This document shows positions 45,636 to 55,667 of a stretch of DNA of 64,000 nt, piece by piece (position 1 is the stretch's first letter; every line of letters begins with the position of its first letter). Position numbers and translations under genes: made by a program. Source of the DNA: Burkholderia cepacia (GTDB lineage Bacteria; Pseudomonadota; Gammaproteobacteria; Burkholderiales; Burkholderiaceae); contig NZ_LDWR01000010.1 in the NCBI RefSeq assembly GCF_001039005.1, positions 1 through 64,000 on the forward strand, given 5' to 3'. Below the pieces are notes generated by a model. The model worked only from the letters and a program-made list of their open reading frames with translations. It was not told where the DNA came from and did no database searches.

Positions 45636-46265
45636 TTACGCTTGACGCGCAGTCAGCAGCTTGATCCCGAGCCCGACGAACAGCAGCCCGCTGGCCCGCT
45701 TGAGCGCACGCATCGCGCGGCTCATGCCGAAGCCGCGATGGAACCGGCGCACGCCGGCCGAATAGACGCTGTGAACCACCACGACGGTGCACGCGATCGT
45801 CGCGTACATCACGACGAACTGCAGCGCGAGCGGGCGATCGTGCACGATGAACTGCGGCATGAACGCCGACAGGAAGATCATCGTCTTCGGATTGCTGCCC
45901 GACACGAACAGCGCTTCGCGGAACAGCTTCCGGCGGTCGGGCACGGCGAGTTCCGTTTCGCGGTTCGACGTGGCGGTCTTCCGGTCGCCGCGCAGTTGCC
46001 GGACACCGAGGAACATCAGGTACGCGGCGCCGACGATCTTCATCGCGACGAACAGCGGCGGCATCGCGGCCAGCACCGCGCCGACGCCGAGCGCGACGAG
46101 CAGCACGACCACGCCCTGCGCAACGAGATTGCCCGCGATCGTCGCGGCGGTGCCGTGCGTGCCGTAGCGCACCGTGTTGCGGATGACGAGCAGCACGTTG
46201 GGCCCCGGCGACAGTGTCGTGGCGAGATACGCTGCGACAAACAGCATCCAGGTCTGAATCGGCAT
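45636..46265 (-). CDS. LysE/RhtB-family amino acid exporter
   Basis: 209 residues from ATG 46265. Six predicted helices, beginning MPIQTWMLFVAAYLATTLSPGPNVLLV; the SPGPN motif is the family mark. Other conserved parts are KIVGAAYLMFLGVRQLR and FVSGSNPKTMIFLSAFMPQF. Exports amino acids or homoserine lactones, substrate unassigned. Convergent with the kinase gene. Confidence 0.87.
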   Translation of the reverse strand: MPIQTWMLFVAAYLATTLSPGPNVLLVIRNTVRYGTHGTAATIAGNLVAQGVVVLLVALGVGAVLAAMPPLFVAMKIVGAAYLMFLGVRQLRGDRKTATSNRETELAVPDRRKLFREALFVSGSNPKTMIFLSAFMPQFIVHDRPLALQFVVMYATIACTVVVVHSVYSAGVRRFHRGFGMSRAMRALKRASGLLFVGLGIKLLTARQA

Positions 46266-46363
46266 GCATCGCTCCGAGAGGCGGTTCCGGCGGGCGGGAT
46301 GAGCCGATGATGCCACGCCAATAATGGCGCGGGCCGCCGCCGGAACCGTGCCGTCGCGGCGCG

Positions 46364-46537
46364 TCAGCTTGCGTCGCGCATGCAGTACGCGGGGATCGAC
46401 GGCGGCGTATCGATCGCGGCCGGCCGTGTCATCCACGCGATCCACGCGGCCCATAACCCGCACGCGATCAGCACGGCGATATTGAGCGGCGTCCGGTAAC
46501 GGACGATCAGGTCGGCCAGCGGCACGCGGTTCTTCAT
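46364..46537 (-). CDS. Small single-span membrane protein of the copper cluster
   Basis: 57 residues from ATG 46537 (GGAG 9 bp upstream; an ATG 12 bp earlier is less likely). One membrane helix (NIAVLIACGLWAAWIAWM) flanked by a basic N-terminus and a short periplasmic tail with one Cys. It starts 31 bp after the PCuAC gene, on the same strand, so it is the last gene of the copper operon. Function unknown. Confidence 0.6.
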   Translation of the reverse strand: MKNRVPLADLIVRYRTPLNIAVLIACGLWAAWIAWMTRPAAIDTPPSIPAYCMRDAS

Positions 46538-46568
46538 GTTCGTCTCCATCGGTCGTGGTGGATGCGGC

Positions 46569-47015
46569 CTACTGGCCGCTATACGACGGCGCCTTGGCGT
46601 CGCAGGTCACGGACACGGTCGAACTGCCCGCGAAATGCAGCCGGAGCGGCACCTTCGCGCCGGGCGCGACGGCCTGGCGCGGCTGCTCCAGCATCACGTG
46701 ATAGCTCTTCGGCTTGAACGTTACCGTGCCGTGCGCGGGCACCGCGACCGCGTCGACGTGGACCATCTTCGCGGTGCTGCCGTTCGTTTGCGTTTCGTGC
46801 ACCATCGCCATCCCGTACACGGGCGAGTCGATGCCCGTCAGCGTGGCGGGTGCGTCGCCGTCGTTCTTCAGCGTGAAGTAGCCGGACGACGGCACCGTCG
46901 CCGGCATCGCGCGGATCCAGCACGCGTCGGCCTGCACGGCGGGCGCGGCGAACGTGACGGGAGCTTGCAGCGCCAGCAATGTGAAGAGCAGGCTGGTCGA
47001 AATCGAGCGTTTCAT
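46569..47015 (-). CDS. PCuAC-family periplasmic copper chaperone
   Basis: 148 residues with a signal peptide (LLFTLLALQAPVTFA-A). The copper(I) motif H-x10-M-x21-H-x-M is intact: MVHETQTNGSTAKM, 21 residues, then YHVM. PCuAC proteins carry copper to the CuA/CuB centres of cytochrome oxidase. In an operon with CopC-like and DUF2946 proteins. The spacing to copC is 43 bp. Confidence 0.9.
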   Translation of the reverse strand: MKRSISTSLLFTLLALQAPVTFAAPAVQADACWIRAMPATVPSSGYFTLKNDGDAPATLTGIDSPVYGMAMVHETQTNGSTAKMVHVDAVAVPAHGTVTFKPKSYHVMLEQPRQAVAPGAKVPLRLHFAGSSTVSVTCDAKAPSYSGQ

Positions 47016-47058
47016 GGTTGGTTCTCCTTATGGATGGATACAGGGAGTATCGCGTGCA

Positions 47059-47424
47059 TCACTTCAGCGTGAACGTGTAGTGGCCTTGCGTGCGATGGCC
47101 GTCGCTGGCCACCGCGATCCACGCGACCGTGTACGCGCCGGCCGTCAGGTTGGCCAGCGCGACGTGCATCCGCTTGCGGTTGCCGGCGTCGACGGCGGAT
47201 TTCCCGTCGGCGACCGACTGCCCGTGGCTGTCGGTGATGGCGATCGAACTGAAGGCCGGTTCGAGCGCTTCGCTGAAATCGATCGTGACCGCGTGCGGTG
47301 CGCTCGAAAGCGTGGCGTTGGCGGCCGGTTCCTGCGTCTTCGGATGCGCGTGGGCATGGGCGGCCTGGATGACGACGAAGCCGAGTGCGGCGAGTGCGCC
47401 GCGAACGAACGAGGTGGTTTTCAT
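47059..47424 (-). CDS. copC: CopC-family periplasmic copper-binding protein
   Basis: 121 residues from ATG 47424. The signal peptide ends AHAHA, leaving a His at or near the mature N-terminus (HPKTQEP). With the D-x-H of VASDGHRTQGHY this forms the Cu(II) site of CopC proteins. Beta-sandwich strands VTIDFSEALEPAFSSIAITD and AYTVAWIAVAS are typical. The start overlaps the stop of a 71-codon frame as ATGA. CopD is absent here. Confidence 0.9.
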   Translation of the reverse strand: MKTTSFVRGALAALGFVVIQAAHAHAHPKTQEPAANATLSSAPHAVTIDFSEALEPAFSSIAITDSHGQSVADGKSAVDAGNRKRMHVALANLTAGAYTVAWIAVASDGHRTQGHYTFTLK

Positions 47425-47636
47425 GGCTGGATCTGCGAGTGGCGAATCGGATGGAGAAAGACGGATTCGACGGACGCATGCGCGAGCGGCATCGCAACGG
47501 CTGCGATGCCGGCTGCCGTCGGCACGGACGTGCGCTGCCGGACGTTCGCCCGTGAGCGAATGTCGGTGCGGTGGTACGAACCGGAAGCGGCCGACCGCAC
47601 GCGCGGCAGGGCGCCGCGCGCAACACGGTGAGACAT
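47421..47636 (-). CDS. Possible small protein coupled to copC
   Basis: 71 codons from ATG 47636, preceded by GAAGGACG 4-5 bp upstream, a fair ribosome binding site. Its TGA overlaps the copC ATG (ATGA). Arg- and Ser-rich N-terminal half, then a hydrophobic stretch (TAAGIAAVAMPLAHA) and FLHPIRHSQIQP. No homology recognised; low-complexity composition leaves open that it is a non-coding leader. If real, it couples DUF2946 and copC translation. Confidence 0.4.
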   Translation of the reverse strand: MSHRVARGALPRVRSAASGSYHRTDIRSRANVRQRTSVPTAAGIAAVAMPLAHASVESVFLHPIRHSQIQP

Positions 47637-47726
47637 GATCGTCCTTCGAAACGTGACACGTCACGCACGCCGGCGGCGTGCGCGGATCGCGCGATGCGCT
47701 AGGGCATCACGCGTGACGACGACGGT

Positions 47727-48104
47727 TCAGGACGCGAGCGGAGGGGCGCGCGGTTGCGCGGCCGCGAGCGGCTGCGCACGGCGCAGGCTTTCGAAGCGGG
47801 TGGCTTCGCGGTGCTGGATGACGCGCACGTTGGCCGCGAACGTCAGTTCGGGCGCGGGCAGTGCGGGGGTATGGGCAAGCAGGCTGCAATAGCCGCATGC
47901 CTGGAGATGGGCCTGCAGGCTTTTCGACGACGCATCGGTTGCGTGACCGGCGGCGGCCGGTGCGGCCGTGCAGTAGCCGGCCAGCAGCGCGTCGACGCGC
48001 CCTTGCGTCGTCAGCGCCTGCGAGATCGTCGGCGCGAGCGCCGTCATCAGGATGGCGAGCATCCCGATCAGACTGCCGAACTTCCGGAGACGACGACTCA
48101 GCAT
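47727..48104 (-). CDS. DUF2946-family protein
   Basis: 125 residues from ATG 48104. A signal/anchor segment (KFGSLIGMLAILMTALAPTISQAL) precedes a short periplasmic domain with CxxC-like cysteines (YCTAAPAA; HLQACGYCSLLAHTP), the mark of DUF2946. Members lie next to copper and TonB genes and are thought to bind copper. First recognisable gene of the copper operon. Confidence 0.8.
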   Translation of the reverse strand: MLSRRLRKFGSLIGMLAILMTALAPTISQALTTQGRVDALLAGYCTAAPAAAGHATDASSKSLQAHLQACGYCSLLAHTPALPAPELTFAANVRVIQHREATRFESLRRAQPLAAAQPRAPPLAS

Positions 48105-48242
48105 GCGATGCGCAGCGGCGTGTGGGCGACGATGGAGCGGATTATGCCACGCACGTCGCAGCACGGGCATGCGCGCATGCGGATGACGTTCTCCACGCAG
48201 GATCAACCATTGCAGGACGGCGCGCACGACCGCGCGCCGCGT

Positions 48243-48545
48243 CTAGTCGAGCATGACCGCGTCGGGGATGTCGAGCACGATGTCCGACGTCGCGACGGCC
48301 ACGCATGGCAGCGTATAACCGTCGGCCTTTTCCTCGCGGCTCAGCCCCGGCCATTCGATCGTGTAGCGTACGCTGCCGCTGACGATCCGGCAAAGACAAC
48401 TGCGGCACGTGCCGTTGCGGCACGAGCGCGGCAGCGACACGCGCGCGAATGCGGCGGCTTCGAGCAGCGTCAGCGAATCGGGCGCGTCGAAGGTCGCGCC
48501 GAGCGGCTCGATGCGCACGACGGGCGGGTGTTCTGGATCGGTCAT
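48243..48545 (-). CDS. Plant-type [2Fe-2S] ferredoxin
   Basis: 100 residues from ATG 48545. The cluster ligands fit C-x5-C-x2-C...C: SCRNGTCRSC in the middle and LPCVA near the C-terminus. Ferredoxins of this length donate electrons to oxygenases or reductases. No partner enzyme is adjacent. Lies between the sigma-54 activator gene and the DUF2946 gene, all on the minus strand. Confidence 0.83.
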   Translation of the reverse strand: MTDPEHPPVVRIEPLGATFDAPDSLTLLEAAAFARVSLPRSCRNGTCRSCLCRIVSGSVRYTIEWPGLSREEKADGYTLPCVAVATSDIVLDIPDAVMLD

Positions 48546-48627
48546 GAGTGAAGCGGGCGGCGGTTCTGCGGATACGCGCCAAGCATACCCGAACCCGCAT
48601 GCGGCCGGCGTCCGCCGGCCGCGGGCG

Positions 48628-50523
<1,896 letters not shown>

Positions 50524-50857
50524 GACTTGTCTCCTGTCGATCGGAGTTAGCGCTTCAGCGCTTACTCGGACCCCATGCTCCTCGATCGGCCCATCCAGTG
50601 CGTCGCCACGTGCCGAAGCGCTTGCACCGAAACCGTCTGCGGAATCCACGTTCCGCTTGCGGCGCACCATCGGTGCACGAAGGCCGACCATCCGGGTACG
50701 CATCATCATACAAGCGCCACGTGCGATATGCGACCGCGAACAAAATCCCCTTGCTTTTAAGCACCCGCCTGCAATGATGGAAATGGAGCACGCACGCGCC
50801 GTGTTCCGCATTGCAACATGCATGCGACGCGACATGCATCCGTTCGGGAGACGCATC

Positions 50858-51049
50858 ATGGTTCGGACGGAACTGAGAGTCGTGCTGGCGGCCATCGCCA
50901 CATTCATCATGCTGGGCGGCATTGCCGTGGCGATCCACGGGTTGCTGTTCGATTTGACCGATGCGGTGCGATACGGGGCGGCCGCGATTGCGGTGGGCGT
51001 CACGACGGCCGCGGTCGCGCTCAACGTCTGGCCGACCGATCCGCACTGA
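50858..51049 (+). CDS. Small membrane protein
   Basis: 63 residues from ATG 50858 (CGGGAG 8-12 bp upstream). Two hydrophobic helices (VVLAAIATFIMLGGIAVAIHG and GAAAIAVGVTTAAVALNVW) joined by a short acidic loop. Divergent from the sigma-54 activator with ~330 bp between. Function unknown. Confidence 0.55.
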   Translation: MVRTELRVVLAAIATFIMLGGIAVAIHGLLFDLTDAVRYGAAAIAVGVTTAAVALNVWPTDPH

Positions 51050-51290
51050 CGCCCGTTTCCGAAAGGGTGCCGGATGCCGCGCTGATCAGACGAAATGCGC
51101 GTCGGAACGACGCACACCGGAAAATTTGTCTCCTGCGCGAAACCGTCTAAAGTGGAAAGCAACCGGCATGCATTGTCCGCGCCACCACCCCGTGGACCGT
51201 GCCTCCGCTGGCGAGCCCGCGTACATTTCGTCCAGCCGGTAGGGGACGACGGACGCGGTCATTCGTTTTCTACCGGTTGAGGCGGCTTCC

Positions 51291-51578
51291 ATGCAGATCC
51301 ATTTCACGAACGAGAAGCCCGAGTATTCGGGGCGCGACCTGATGCTTGCGTTCACGGCGATGGTCAATGGCGAGCGCGTCCAATGTCAGATCACCGCCGA
51401 GGCGCTGGAAGATCACTTCGGCGCGGCATCGCCGCGTTTCGAGGACATGGTCGGCGCATTCGACCAGCACCGCGATCGCATCGAGGCGGCCGCACGGCGC
51501 CTGCTGTCGGAAACACGTGCGCAATGCGTGACGCTGCGCAGCGGTTACGTGCGCTTCTACGAGGCCAACTGGCGCTGA
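51291..51578 (+). CDS. DUF1488-family protein
   Basis: 95 residues from ATG 51291. Matches DUF1488: MQIHFTNEKPEYSGRDLMLA, then a VQCQITAEALEDHFG stretch and a helical C-terminus with ARRLLSET. Small cytoplasmic protein of unknown function, widespread in beta-proteobacteria. Single gene. Confidence 0.78.
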   Translation: MQIHFTNEKPEYSGRDLMLAFTAMVNGERVQCQITAEALEDHFGAASPRFEDMVGAFDQHRDRIEAAARRLLSETRAQCVTLRSGYVRFYEANWR

Positions 51579-51758
51579 CGAAACGACACTCGACTGACGG
51601 CGCGCGTCGCGGACGATGCGCGCGGAGACGTTGCCGTCCATGCAATGCCGTTCGGCGGAACCGGGCGGCATTTTCGTATGCGGGCCGCGCCGGCTGCTCG
51701 TGCATCTGCATGATCGGACACGCCGGTTCGTGAGGATCGCGGAAGAAATCACGCGGCA

Positions 51759-51787
51759 ATAAAAAACGCCACCCGGGGGTGGCGTTG
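51759..51787 (-). terminator. Intrinsic terminator after the purine permease gene
   Basis: On the minus strand: AACGCCACCC, loop, GGGTGGCGTT followed by TTTTATT. It starts 26 bp after the permease stop. Confidence 0.85.
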
Positions 51788-51812
51788 TTCGTCATGCGGT
51801 GCAGCGCTTCGA

Positions 51813-53114
51813 TCACTCGCTGCCGAGATAGAAGAAGCGGAACAGGAACACGGCCGCGATGACCCACACGATCGGCTTGACCGTGCGGGCCTGGCCCGTC
51901 AGCAGCTTGAGGCCGCCGTACGCGATGAAGCCGAACGCGACACCGTTCGCGATCGAGTACGTGAACGGCATCAGCAGCGCGGTCAGCGCGGCCGGCACGG
52001 CTTCCGTTGCGTCGTCCCACGGCACCTCGACCATTTCGCGCAGCATCAGGCACGACACGTACAGCAGCGCGGGCGCGGTTGCGTACGCCGGCACGACGCC
52101 GGCGAGCGGCGCGATGAACAGACACGCGAGGAACAGCACCGCGACGGTCAGCGCGGTCATGCCCGTGCGGCCGCCGGCCTGCACGCCCGATGCGCTTTCG
52201 ATATACGCGGTGGTCGACGACGTGCCGAGCACCGAGCCCGCGACGATCGCCGTGCTGTCGGCGAGCAGCGCCTTGTTCAGGCGGTTCATCTTGCCTTCGA
52301 CGAGCAGGCCCGCGCGATTCGCGACGCCCATCAGCGTGCCCGTCGCGTCGAACAGCTCGACGAGGAAGAACACGAGGATCACGTTGATGATGCCGGTCGA
52401 CAGCGCGGCGCGGATGTCGAGCTTGAACAGCGTCGCGTCGATCGACGGCGGCGCGGAGAACACGCCGTGGAACTGGTTGTCGCCGAAGAAGAACGACAGG
52501 ACCGTGACGCCGATGATGCCGATCAGGATCGCACCGCGCACGCGCAGGTGGTCGAGCGTGACGATCGTGAAGAAGCCGACGATCGCAAGGATCGTGTCGT
52601 GCTTGTGCAGGTCGCCGAGCGTGACGAGCGTGGCCGGGCTGCCGACGATCACGCCGGATGTCTTCAGCGAGATGATGCCGAGGAACAGGCCGATACCCGC
52701 AGTGATGGAAATCCGCAGCGATTTCGGAATGCCGTTGACGATCGCCTCGCGCACGCGGAACAGCGTGACGAGCAGGAACAGGCAGCCCGAGATGAACACG
52801 GCGCCGAGCGCGGCCTGCCACGTGAAGCCCATCCCCTTGACCACCGTGTACGCGAAATACGCGTTCAGGCCCATGCCGGGCGCGCAGGCGATCGGGTAGT
52901 TCGCGTACAGCCCCATGATGATCGACGCCAACGCCGCGACGAGGCACGTCGCGACGAACACGGATTCCTTCGGCATGCCGGCGTCGCCGAGGATCGCGGG
53001 GTTGACGAAGATGATGTAGGCCATCGTCAGGAACGTGGTGACGCCCGCGAGTATTTCGGTGCGGAAGTCGGTGCCGGCTTCAGCGAAGCCGAAATACCGC
53101 TTGATGGATTCCAT
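51813..53114 (-). CDS. NCS2/AzgA-type purine permease
   Basis: 433 residues, about 12-14 membrane segments. AzgA/PbuG/YicO signatures are present: MESIKRYFGFAEAGTDFRTE, LTMAYIIFVNPAILGDAGMP, PGMGLNAYFAYTVV, and TSSTTAYIESASGVQAGGRTG. The family imports hypoxanthine, guanine or adenine with protons. Single gene with its own terminator. I saw no purine riboswitch core in its leader. Confidence 0.87.
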   Translation of the reverse strand: MESIKRYFGFAEAGTDFRTEILAGVTTFLTMAYIIFVNPAILGDAGMPKESVFVATCLVAALASIIMGLYANYPIACAPGMGLNAYFAYTVVKGMGFTWQAALGAVFISGCLFLLVTLFRVREAIVNGIPKSLRISITAGIGLFLGIISLKTSGVIVGSPATLVTLGDLHKHDTILAIVGFFTIVTLDHLRVRGAILIGIIGVTVLSFFFGDNQFHGVFSAPPSIDATLFKLDIRAALSTGIINVILVFFLVELFDATGTLMGVANRAGLLVEGKMNRLNKALLADSTAIVAGSVLGTSSTTAYIESASGVQAGGRTGMTALTVAVLFLACLFIAPLAGVVPAYATAPALLYVSCLMLREMVEVPWDDATEAVPAALTALLMPFTYSIANGVAFGFIAYGGLKLLTGQARTVKPIVWVIAAVFLFRFFYLGSE

Positions 53115-53883
53115 GAAGGCGTTTCTCCGGTCGGGTTGTCGTGTTGCTTGTTGTGCCGAATTGTTGTAAAGGCAGCGCGCGGCCGGCTAACTGTAACCAG
53201 CCACTATTGCCCGGCTATCGGCGGATTGTAATAGCGCGGATAGCTCGGACGATATAGTTGGGGCATGATCGGCTGCCTGCGCGCGAACGGTCTGGCAGCC
53301 CGGTCGCGCGGCGAAGGCGCGCATTTTACCGGTTCGGACGGAACGGGCCGTCGGAAACGGTAGAAACGGCAGGAAGGGGAGCGGGAGAAACGGGCGAAGC
53401 CGGCCGATGCGTGCGCAACGGCGTGTCGGCCGCGTCGCGCGTGGCGGGTGGGCAATGACATCGGACTGAAACGGAGCGCCCGCATGCTGCACGAACGCGG
53501 TGCAGTCATCGCGTGCGTGCGAACGCGCATGCGTGGCCGGTGCGGATGCACAGCGCCTTGCAGCGGCCATTCGTCAGTCCAGGCGGTTTCAGATATCGGG
53601 CTATCGTGCGCCGAAGCCGTTCCGTCCGCAACTGTCATATCGCGATGCGCGGGCGACTGTGGTTTCTGTGTAAAAGATTGCAAGACCCCATCGCGTAAAC
53701 CGGCAAGTCTTTCTAGGATAGATACACCGCGCATGCACACGCCGGCCGGTAATTGCCGACGCGGGGGAGTCGCAGTCCGTGCAGGCCAGGCGGTGAATGG
53801 CGGTCAAGGCCGTTGCGCGTTCGGGCAGGCACGGCCGATTGCGATTGCCCGATGCGGGTTCGTCCGTAATCACGGAGGTCAGC
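53115..53883. other. Intergenic, nothing recognised
   Basis: About 770 bases between the permease start and a small gene on the other strand. Several long frames occur on both strands but have no homology, no ribosome binding site and biased composition. Promoters for both flanking genes must lie here. Confidence 0.35.
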
Positions 53884-54162
53884 ATGTTGAACTGGATCAG
53901 CCGTTGGGCGATGCGACACGCCCCCACGCCGGAAAAAACCGCTGCGTCGATGCTTGTGGCGGCGCGCATGGAACTGTTCTCAGCCGAACAGCGCGTCATC
54001 GATGCGAAATTACAGGCGGATTACTGGCGCGCACGTGTGTCATTTCTCGAAGAGGTGCAGAAGCAGGGCATCGATCCGTGGGTGACCTCGCAGGCTTCGC
54101 AACGACCCGAGCTCGATTCAACTCCCCGAAGCACGGGCCCGCGTCTCGCCGCCAGCACCTGA
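53884..54162 (+). CDS. Small protein with a coiled-coil-like helix
   Basis: 92 residues from ATG 53884 (GGAGG 8 bp upstream). After an amphipathic start (MLNWISRWAMRHAP) there is a long charged helix (AASMLVAARMELFSAEQRVI, then AKLQADYWRARVSFLEEVQK) followed by a disordered tail. No signal peptide. Not recognised; the good ribosome binding site supports it as a gene. Confidence 0.55.
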   Translation: MLNWISRWAMRHAPTPEKTAASMLVAARMELFSAEQRVIDAKLQADYWRARVSFLEEVQKQGIDPWVTSQASQRPELDSTPRSTGPRLAAST

Positions 54163-54334
54163 TGCACCTGCTGTATCCGGTGGCTGCGCACGGCGCGCGA
54201 TCGCTCGCGGCACGCACCGGCGTGCCGCGTCATTCGATGCGCACCTGCGGCGCGTTGCGCCGCGGGTGCGTCCGTTTCCGGTCGCGATCGTTCTGCGTCT
54301 CGCGTGCGTGACGGCGCGTCGCGCATTCACTTGC

Positions 54335-54709
54335 TTATCCACTTCTTCGCCATACCCCGACGAGCAAACGTTGCACTTGCGCGAGCGTGCGTCTGAACCG
54401 CTCGCCGCGCCGCACGTAGGCGGTCGTGATCGACGCTTCGGCCGGTCCGTCGCCATCGGTGCCGAGCCAGATGCGGTCGCCGCGTGCGATGCGCAGCACG
54501 TCGCCGGGCCGCACCCAGTAATCGTCGACGCTCGGCGGACGCGTGATCCACAGCGCCGCGTTGTGCGCGCGAATCTCCGCGTCTTGCGGCGCGCGCCAGG
54601 TCATCGTCGTGCGCGGTGCGACCGCGAAACGGATCACGACAGTCGGTAACGCGATCGTGCCGGCGCGGCGCCGATCGGGACGGTCAAACAGCGAACTTGC
54701 CTGGTCCAT
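54335..54709 (-). CDS. DUF2917-family protein, copy 1
   Basis: 124 residues from ATG 54709 (GGAGAAG 4-5 bp upstream; the ATG 12 bp earlier reads MEKT). DUF2917 pattern: a short beta domain with AEIRAHNAALWITRPPSVDDYW, VRPGDVLRIARGDRIWL and a basic C-terminal helix. Function unknown. It is the last part of a ~620-bp unit repeated at 55039-55663 and is preceded by a promoter, a 28-codon frame and a terminator. Confidence 0.72.
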   Translation of the reverse strand: MDQASSLFDRPDRRRAGTIALPTVVIRFAVAPRTTMTWRAPQDAEIRAHNAALWITRPPSVDDYWVRPGDVLRIARGDRIWLGTDGDGPAEASITTAYVRRGERFRRTLAQVQRLLVGVWRRSG

Positions 54710-54756
54710 CGTCTTCTCCATTGATTGAGCCGGAGGACGGATGGCGCGCACCAGAA

Positions 54757-54789
54757 CAAAAAGACCTCATCCGTTTCCGGTGAGGCCTT
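54757..54789 (-). terminator. Intrinsic terminator upstream of DUF2917 copy 1
   Basis: Minus strand: AAGGCCTC, loop ACCGGAAACGGAT, GAGGTCTT then TTTGTT; one G-U pair in the stem. It sits between the 28-codon frame and DUF2917, 48 bp before the ATG. Confidence 0.8.
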
Positions 54790-54816
54790 GTGTGACATGC
54801 GAGTACTGCTTGGATG

Positions 54817-54903
54817 CTAACGCACAAGTGCCTCCCGTGATCCATTCTTTCGAATGTTCACCGGGCAATGATTCGCGATGGCGATGAGCTTGTACGTAGG
54901 CAT
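54817..54903 (-). CDS. 28-codon frame in a small transcript, copy 1
   Basis: ATG 54903 to TAG 54817: MPTYKLIAIANHCPVNIRKN and 8 more residues ending ALVR. It aligns without gaps to the frame at 55521-55607 (14 of 28 residues identical). The ATG is 7 bases after a -10 element, so transcription should start at or next to it, giving a leaderless message. There is no ribosome binding site. It could instead be a small RNA that only looks coding. Confidence 0.4.
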   Translation of the reverse strand: MPTYKLIAIANHCPVNIRKNGSREALVR

Positions 54904-54910
54904 GCGAACG

Positions 54911-54939
54911 AGTTTGTCGCCGCAGTGCGGCGTTGTCAA
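54911..54939 (-). promoter_or_regulatory. Sigma-70-like promoter, copy 1
   Basis: Minus strand: TTGACA (54939-54934), 17-base spacer, CAAACT (54916-54911). Same hexamer positions and spacing as in copy 2. Confidence 0.6.
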
Positions 54940-55038
54940 TGACAATTTTCGAGATACGCGCGGAGAGTCGTCGCCGCGCGCCTTCGGTGTTGCGTGATGT
55001 CGCCGCGCACCCGGATCGCGTGCGTAGTGACGCGCTCG

Positions 55039-55416
55039 TCATGCGCGACTTCGGCATCGTCCGCGCAGCATGCCGCGCATCCATTCGAGCGCACGCTGAC
55101 GCCACGCGTCGCGCTTCATCGCGTACGCGGTCGTGATCGACGCCTCGGCCGGACTGTCGTCGTCGGTGCTCATCCAGATGCGATCGCCGCGCCGCACGCG
55201 CAGCACGTCGCCGGTGCGTATCCAGTAATCGTCGACGCTGCCGATGCGCGTGATCCACAGCGTCGCGTCGTGCACACGGATCTCGGCGTCGCGCTGCGCG
55301 TGCCACGTCAGTACCTTGCGCGGCGCGATCGTGAAACGCATCGTGACGCTCGGCAACGCGATCGAGTCGGTGCGGCATCGATCGGGGCAAACAATCAGGC
55401 GGCTTGCTTGGTCCAT
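55039..55416 (-). CDS. DUF2917-family protein, copy 2
   Basis: 125 residues from ATG 55416 (GGAG 7-8 bp upstream). Paralogue of the protein at 54335-54709, with the same layout (AEIRVHDATLWITRIGSVDDYWIR, GDVLRVRRGDRIWM, EASITTAYA). More cysteines (CPDRC near the start; RGRCRS at the end). It arose with its upstream leader as one tandem duplication. Function unknown. Confidence 0.72.
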   Translation of the reverse strand: MDQASRLIVCPDRCRTDSIALPSVTMRFTIAPRKVLTWHAQRDAEIRVHDATLWITRIGSVDDYWIRTGDVLRVRRGDRIWMSTDDDSPAEASITTAYAMKRDAWRQRALEWMRGMLRGRCRSRA

Positions 55417-55462
55417 CGTCATCTCCATCCGTTGAGCCGGGCAGGATGACGCGCACCAGAAC

Positions 55463-55494
55463 AAAAAGGCCTCATCCGTTTCCGGCGAGGCCTT
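55463..55494 (-). terminator. Intrinsic terminator upstream of DUF2917 copy 2
   Basis: Minus strand: AAGGCCTC, loop GCCGGAAACGGAT, GAGGCCTT then TTTGTT. Perfect 8-bp stem with an inner CCG/CGG pairing. Lies 47 bp before the DUF2917 start. Confidence 0.82.
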
Positions 55495-55520
55495 GTGACA
55501 TGCGTGTCTGAATCTCGATG

Positions 55521-55607
55521 CTAACGCACAAGCGCCACCGGTGATCGCCCTGCATGGGCGTTCACTGGTGTTTTATGCGCGATGGCGACGGGCTTGAGCA
55601 TAGGCAT
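55521..55607 (-). CDS. 28-codon frame in a small transcript, copy 2
   Basis: ATG 55607 to TAG 55521: MPMLKPVAIAHKTPVNAHAG and 8 more residues ending ALVR. Same length, same start context (CGTTCGC-ATG) and same distance to promoter and terminator as copy 1, with many substitutions between. Leaderless leader peptide, or a small RNA of ~145 bases. Confidence 0.4.
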   Translation of the reverse strand: MPMLKPVAIAHKTPVNAHAGRSPVALVR

Positions 55608-55614
55608 GCGAACG

Positions 55615-55643
55615 AGTGTGTCGTGGCAGCGCGACGATGTCAA
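55615..55643 (-). promoter_or_regulatory. Sigma-70-like promoter, copy 2
   Basis: Minus strand: TTGACA (55643-55638), 17-base spacer, CACACT (55620-55615), followed by CGTTCGC and ATG. Conserved with copy 1 although the spacer sequence differs. Confidence 0.6.
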
Positions 55644-55667
55644 CGGCAATTTCGAGATACGTGGCGG

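Larger units (their letters stand above)
54335..55663 (-). repeat. Tandem duplication of leader plus DUF2917 gene
   Basis: Two units in direct order on the minus strand: 55663-55039 and 54962-54335. Each begins CGTATCTCGAAA/GTATCTCGAAAT, then promoter, 28-codon frame, terminator and DUF2917 gene. The terminator loop and promoter hexamers are the best conserved parts. Confidence 0.8.

Noticed and set aside
53115..53260. Purine riboswitch before the permease gene
   Set aside because: None of the conserved junction sequences of purine riboswitches was seen in the leader.
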